8,674 bases of DNA from ZC4RG29 sp036563875 (GTDB taxonomy: Bacteria; Bacteroidota; Bacteroidia; Cytophagales; Cyclobacteriaceae), in NCBI GenBank assembly GCA_036563875.1, contig DATCLO010000012.1, positions 1 to 8,674 of the forward strand, given 5' to 3'. The notes under the pieces are model-generated. The model was not told where the DNA came from, did not search any database, and saw only the letters and a list, made by a program, of their open reading frames with translations. The stretch's first letter is position 1. The number at the start of each line of letters is the position of its first letter. Shown here in pieces: positions 6,197 through 8,674 of this stretch. The translations under genes and the position numbers were made by a program.

Positions 6197-6348
6197 TCAC
6201 ACTCACGCTCACACTCACACTGCACCTCCCGGTCTCAATATCACCTTGTTGCGCGCCAAAAGAAGGTGTGTCCCGAAGACAGATTTCCTGTGGCGCGCGA
6301 TCATCCGAACATCCGATTCCCGGGGCTGCGCCCCGGGCTACCGACATG
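6197..6348 (+). repeat. Composite intergenic repeat, copy B
   Basis: Direct-orientation partner of 2658-2803. It has one more hexamer unit in the CACTCA-type run (6198-6221). CACCTT (6242-6247) is complementary to AAGGTG (6263-6268), and GCGCGCC (6251-6257) to GGCGCGC (6292-6298). The terminal hairpin is perfect here: CCCGGGGC (6319-6326), loop TGC, GCCCCGGG (6330-6337). Its left end overlaps the possible extended N-terminus of the AraC-type gene. Confidence 0.85.
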
Positions 6349-6412
6349 GCTTTACACCTCAAACTGGTGGTATCGTCCAACTACCGATTACCGTTCTAAC
6401 TCAACCGTCCCT

Positions 6413-6460
6413 GGGCGCGCCCCTTATCCCCTAGAGGGGCCCGCCGCGCGGGCACGTGCC
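6413..6460. repeat. Cluster of four GC-rich palindromes
   Basis: In order: GGGCGCGCCC (6413-6422); CCCCT-AG-AGGGG (6428-6439); GCCCGC (6439-6444) pairing with GCGGGC (6448-6453) around CGC; and GGCACGTGCC (6451-6460). The last three overlap by one or a few bases, so they are alternative folds. The array resembles a REP/BIME-type element; on either strand it could also act as a strong RNA structure. Confidence 0.6.
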
Positions 6461-6510
6461 ATCGACCATTGAAACATCAGGTAATAATACAAGTTACACT
6501 CTTGGCGGTC

Positions 6511-6531
6511 CTTTGCATCTTTGTGGTGAAG
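6511..6531 (+). repeat. Quasi-tandem CTTTG motif
   Basis: CTTTGCAT (6511-6518) is followed by CTTTGTGG (6519-6526), an 8-nt period, then TGAAG. The stretch TTTGTGGTGAAG (6520-6531) recurs in inverted orientation at 7718-7729. I recall very similar phrases as common intergenic words in environmental bacterial genomes, unverified here. Confidence 0.45.
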
Positions 6532-6532
6532 A

Positions 6533-6553
6533 TTCAACGCCCCTCGCGTTGAA
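6533..6553. repeat. Perfect 8-bp hairpin upstream of the VOC gene
   Basis: TTCAACGC (6533-6540) and GCGTTGAA (6546-6553) enclose the loop CCCTC. There is no T tract after it, so a terminator is unlikely; a leader structure or a repeat end is possible. It lies 47 bases before the VOC start codon. Confidence 0.55.
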
Positions 6554-6600
6554 GTGTTGCGCGATCTACATTTGCTTGCCTTAATTTAAATAAACCACCC

Positions 6601-7001
6601 ATGGATAATTTATTCGAGACTCCTGAAACCGTAAGCATTCGGTACATCGTGGACGATGTAAAGGCTTGCGTAAAATTTTACACTGAATTGTTGGGATTTG
6701 AAGTCAAAATGAATCCCCCAAGCGGTTTTGCCATGCTCACGAAAGGCAACATCCGCCTCTTGCTCAACGAACCCGGTGCCGGCGGCGCCGGCCAATCCAT
6801 GCCCGACGGTACGGCTCCGCCCCCGGCGGCTGGAATAGGATGGTGTTTAATACTCCCAATATCCAGGCTGCGATAGATTTTTTAAAGAGCAAGAACGCGA
6901 GGTTTCGAAACGACGTGGTTGAAGGTTTTGGTGGGAAGCAGATTCTGGTGCTTGATCCGTCGGGGAATCTCGTGGAGTTGGTTGAGCCGAAGAGGGAGTG
7001 A
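6601..7001 (+). pseudogene. VOC/glyoxalase-family protein, disrupted by a -1 frameshift
   Basis: The first ~75 codons (from the ATG at 6601) give SIRYIVDDVKACVKFYTELLGF and GNIRLLLNEPGAGG, the first beta-alpha-beta unit of a vicinal-oxygen-chelate protein. In that frame the reading then turns into nonsense and stops at 6876. From about 6825 the frame with codons one base earlier gives GGWNRMVFNTPNIQAAIDFL, FGGKQILVLDPSGNLVELVEP and stops at 6999-7001, the second half of the same fold. Restoring one C in the run of five C (6820-6824) joins both into about 133 residues, the normal length for single-domain VOC proteins. Members include glyoxalase I, dioxygenases and antibiotic-resistance proteins; substrate and metal ligands cannot be assigned. 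It is either a real inactivating deletion, a sequencing error in the C run, or, less likely, programmed frameshifting. Confidence 0.85.
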
Positions 7002-7071
7002 CTCGTTTAACTGAGCCAATGTGCCGGTTGTCTGGCCTGCACGCATCAAGAAGGGTGGCAATCCAAAAATC

Positions 7072-7206
7072 TCACAACGGCAAGCGATCGAGCAAAAGTT
7101 TGTAACGCTCCTTGAAGGTATCAATATTCCATTCCTCGATCTCTTTCAGGTACTGGATTCAGCCACAACCGACTAAACTGATACCCCCGCTGCCTACCAT
7201 CTCGAT
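7072..7206 (-). pseudogene. Possible decayed C-terminal gene fragment
   Basis: On the minus strand, 7158-7072 reads IQYLKEIEEWNIDTFKERY followed by KLLLDRLPL and a stop, an amphipathic helical sequence with good protein character. Just upstream, in a different frame, YQFSRLWLNP reads into the same place, as if a small indel near 7155-7160 separates two parts of one protein. No family was recognised and no upstream continuation is visible, so this may be chance. Confidence 0.22.
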
Positions 7207-7272
7207 TCATTGCCTTACGGGGTTAACCGCGGAGGTTCGGACCCTGGAAGCGTGCGTTCCGGCCTTTGAGGT

Positions 7273-7296
7273 ACCCACGGGGCGCCATCTGTGGGT
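7273..7296. repeat. Degenerate palindrome
   Basis: ACCCAC (7273-7278) pairs with GTGGGT (7291-7296) and the centre contains GGCGCC (7281-7286). It looks like a longer perfect palindrome that lost a few bases on its left arm. Function unknown. Confidence 0.4.
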
Positions 7297-7324
7297 GACG
7301 ACAACAACCACGTCCATGTACCTT

Positions 7325-7340
7325 CTATGTGCCCCTATGT
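7325..7340 (+). repeat. Two-copy CTATGT motif, 10-nt period
   Basis: CTATGT at 7325-7330 and again at 7335-7340, with GCCC between and CCCATGCGGTTCA after. It resembles in style, though not in sequence, the CTTTG motif at 6511 and the AATCCT motif at 7385. Confidence 0.4.
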
Positions 7341-7384
7341 CCCATGCGGTTCAACCCGCCACCCGTATAACTACGATCCCTGAC

Positions 7385-7420
7385 AATCCTCCAAATCCCT
7401 TCAATCCTACGAATCCTAGT
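7385..7420 (+). repeat. Four-unit tandem repeat, 9-nt period
   Basis: Four consecutive 9-base units all start with AATCC: AATCCTCCA, AATCCCTTC, AATCCTACG and AATCCTAGT. The period is exact and the last bases of each unit vary. On translation it gives an NPxNPx pattern, which is a by-product of the 9-base period. Confidence 0.7.
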
Positions 7421-7572
7421 TCAGACAATGAGCTGCTCGCACACCACCGCCGATATCAGATAGCCTTTAATGTACAGACTGTCGCCGTCAGGTGACCCGG
7501 CTCTGCGGACTTCAATTGTCCGGGGTACACACACGGATGCCTGTGCTTCACCTGTTCCTATCTTGATAAACC

Positions 7573-7640
7573 CCGATAGCTATCGGAGCTTCCCGTCTCG
7601 GCGGCTCCGCGGTTTAAAATCCCGAGCGCGCCAGCGCGCC
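7573..7640. repeat. Palindromic block
   Basis: Starts with the perfect 14-bp palindrome CCGATAGCTATCGG (7573-7586). GGAGC (7585-7589) is complementary to GCTCC (7604-7608). CCGCGG (7607-7612) follows. Two direct copies of GCGCGCC lie at 7626-7632 and 7634-7640; the same heptamer forms a stem arm in repeats A and B. It may be a degraded relative of those repeats or an independent element. Confidence 0.5.
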
Positions 7641-7687
7641 ACCGCTGACGTAAATAATAACCCACACATGGAGTTGGTCGAAATTAG

Positions 7688-7700
7688 TGTATTCAATACA
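7688..7700. promoter_or_regulatory. Small palindrome, candidate operator upstream of the 7737 gene
   Basis: TGTATT-C-AATACA is a perfect 13-bp inverted repeat 36 bases before the start codon, followed by a T-rich run ending in TTTG (7708-7711) that partly resembles a Bacteroidota -7 element. It is plausible as a regulator site for the downstream two genes, with no independent support. Confidence 0.3.
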
Positions 7701-7736
7701 TTTATTTTTTGATCACGCTTCACCACAAACACCACA

Positions 7737-8501
7737 ATGAACAGAAAACCCAGACCACTAATGCCAGCTGTCGCCTTCACTGTTGTGATCGCACTCTTGG
7801 CAAATGCTGACATCGCTTTCGGCCAACCGCCGGGTGGTCGACCGCGACCCAACCTTCCGCCTATTCCTCCAAAAGGCGACACCACCCATACGCTGACGAG
7901 AGACTTCGTTCCAGCTTCGAATACGAAGTCCGAAACAGCACCACACAACAACGGATTCATCCAGCGCTGGCTGGCGCTGGAGCCTATTAGGAAGGAGATT
8001 CAGAGAAACAATATTCTCACAGAGACATATATCAGGACGGCATTTGCCGAAAACAATTTCTCAACCGACTTCAATGTCGTTCCAAAAAATGGGCGGAAGG
8101 TGAAAGTCGGGGACCAGCGTCTGCAATGGCACGCACTCGACAGCAAGACGTTCATCTTCAACCTGTACAATTTCACCTACGCAATAAATAAACCACCGTA
8201 CGGCAACATCTTCTGGCTTGTCACGGTGATCAACTGTCCCGAGGAAATTCCAAATGTGCGAATGGCTGCGGGCGTCAACTCCGGCGGCATGTTTTGGTTG
8301 AACGGGGAAGAGGCGCTCGTGCTTTCGGGCGACCGCGACATGGTCGTGGACAATGTCGTGTCGCAACCCCTGACCCTCAAGAAAGGTAAGAACATCGTCC
8401 GAGCCGCGATCATCAACGGCCCCGGCATGTGCACCTTTGCCGTCCGTTTCCTGGATGAAAACGGATCGCCGGTAAAGAATTTCACGATCAGCTACGAGTG
8501 A
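7737..8501 (+). CDS. Secreted beta-sandwich-like protein of unknown function in a CAZyme operon
   Basis: The 254-residue protein has a signal peptide (basic MNRKPRP, hydrophobic AVAFTVVIALLANADIAFG, cleavage near residue 29), then a Pro/Gly/Arg-rich linker (about 30-47). Residues about 70-110 are helical (RWLALEPIRKEI). Residues about 120-254 look like an all-beta domain: GGMFWLNGEEALVLSGDRD, LTLKKGKNIVRAAIINGPG and FAVRFLDENGSPV resemble the carbohydrate-binding or jelly-roll modules attached to secreted hydrolases and esterases of Bacteroidota, where a displayed LNG turn and KKGxN strand are common. I recognise no catalytic motif. There is no T9SS tail, so it is probably periplasmic. It lies 20 bases upstream of the GH43-type gene on the same strand, so an accessory carbohydrate-binding role is a reasonable inference. 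The ATG at 7737 fits the signal peptide. Confidence 0.8.
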   Translation: MNRKPRPLMPAVAFTVVIALLANADIAFGQPPGGRPRPNLPPIPPKGDTTHTLTRDFVPASNTKSETAPHNNGFIQRWLALEPIRKEIQRNNILTETYIRTAFAENNFSTDFNVVPKNGRKVKVGDQRLQWHALDSKTFIFNLYNFTYAINKPPYGNIFWLVTVINCPEEIPNVRMAAGVNSGGMFWLNGEEALVLSGDRDMVVDNVVSQPLTLKKGKNIVRAAIINGPGMCTFAVRFLDENGSPVKNFTISYE

Positions 8502-8521
8502 TTGACTGCAAGATTTCAACC

Positions 8522-8674
8522 ATGAAACCAACGATACTCACAAGCCTTAGCATTCTTGTAATGCTGGCGACACAAACATCAGCCCAGATAGGGCAACCCT
8601 TTATCCATGATCCGTCAACCATTGTTGAATGCGATGGGAAGTATTACACCTTTGGTACAGGCGGCGGCGGATTA
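8522..8674 (+). CDS. GH43-like secreted glycoside hydrolase (3' partial)
   Basis: Only the first 51 codons are in the window. A signal peptide (MKPTILTSLSILVMLATQTS ending in AQ) is followed by PFIHDPSTIVECDGKYYTF and GTGGG. The HDPSTI...GKYYTFGTG pattern is the first blade of the five-bladed propeller of GH43-type arabinanases, xylosidases and arabinofuranosidases, where the Asp of HDPS is the catalytic base. GH43-related families (GH62, GH117, GH130-type propellers) remain possible because the rest is missing. It should act on arabinose- or xylose-containing side chains of plant polysaccharides. The 20-base gap to the upstream gene suggests one operon. Confidence 0.82.
   Translation, partial: MKPTILTSLSILVMLATQTSAQIGQPFIHDPSTIVECDGKYYTFGTGGGGL

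Larger units (their letters stand above)
6175..6600. other. Non-coding, repeat-rich interval between the AraC-type gene and the VOC gene
   Basis: Contains repeat copy B (6197-6348), a cluster of GC-rich palindromes (6413-6460), a quasi-tandem CTTTG motif (6511-6531) and a perfect hairpin (6533-6553). No protein family is recognisable in any frame. The upstream signals of both divergent neighbours must lie here, but no clear promoter is visible. Confidence 0.7.
7002..7736. other. 735-base interval without an intact gene, rich in short repeats
   Basis: No frame on either strand shows an intact recognisable protein. The interval holds a possible decayed minus-strand gene end (7072-7206), a degenerate palindrome (7273-7296), a 10-nt and a 9-nt quasi-tandem repeat (7325-7340, 7385-7420), and a palindromic block (7573-7640). 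The last ~60 bases probably carry the promoter of the gene starting at 7737. The long plus-strand frame across 7112-7495 is low in protein character and is driven by the repeats. Confidence 0.65.

Noticed and set aside
2658..6348. Composite transposon with insertion-sequence ends
   Set aside because: The flanking repeats are only ~150 bp, encode no transposase and no target-site duplication is visible, so only a repeat-bracketed segment is claimed.
6533..6553. Rho-independent terminator upstream of the VOC gene
   Set aside because: The stem is good, but no T tract follows on either strand and no plus-strand gene ends nearby.
7385..7420. CRISPR array
   Set aside because: The units are 9 bases with no spacers and there are no cas genes; this is a short tandem repeat.
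7112..7495. A 127-codon plus-strand open frame
   Set aside because: It has no domain features, contains the NPxNP pattern caused by the 9-nt tandem array and crosses several palindromes, so it is most likely non-coding.

Overview
The window looks like a chromosomal segment of a free-living, polysaccharide-degrading member of the Bacteroidota (probably a Cytophagia- or Chitinophagia-type soil or plant-associated bacterium). Direct evidence is a type IX secretion (Por) sorting tail on the first gene, several secreted plant-polysaccharide enzymes, the lack of strong Shine-Dalgarno sites and one promoter close to the Bacteroidota TTG/TAnnTTTG pattern. The species assignment is inference.

Layout. 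1-2547: two plus-strand carbohydrate-active enzyme genes, the 3' part of a GH44-like glycoside hydrolase with a T9SS tail, then a complete DUF4038 (apiosidase-like) secreted hydrolase; a rho-independent hairpin lies between them. 2548-2973: non-coding, holding copy A of a ~150-bp repeat. 2974-4612: a compact arsenic operon arsR-arsM-arsC, with near-identical 16-bp palindromic operators before arsR and before arsM. 4613-4666: a 28-nt hairpin between convergent genes. 4667-6174 (minus strand): an AraC-family regulator followed by a hemerythrin-like protein, with an operator-like inverted repeat just upstream of the latter. 6175-6600: non-coding, with repeat copy B in the same orientation as copy A, GC-rich palindromes and a hairpin. 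6601-7001: a glyoxalase/VOC gene broken by a single-base frameshift in a C run. 7002-7736: no convincing intact gene, but several short tandem and palindromic repeats of different kinds. 7737-8674: a secreted beta-sandwich-like protein of unknown function and the start of a GH43-type enzyme, probably one operon.

How the genes work together. The outer genes suggest a plant cell-wall degradation locus (glucan/mannan-type GH44, apiosidase-like, GH43). In the middle, ArsC would reduce arsenate to arsenite, ArsM would methylate arsenite, and ArsR would control both through the two palindromes. No arsenite efflux pump is present in the window. The hemerythrin-like protein and its AraC-type neighbour may form a separate two-gene oxygen/iron or redox-response unit.

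Most notable signals: the direct repeat pair bracketing the arsenic/hemerythrin segment, interleaved (pseudoknot-ordered) complementary arms and a shared open frame within that repeat, an ArsR operator that overlaps the arsM start codon, the inverted repeat before the hemerythrin gene, and a dense collection of unrelated short repeats around the broken VOC gene.
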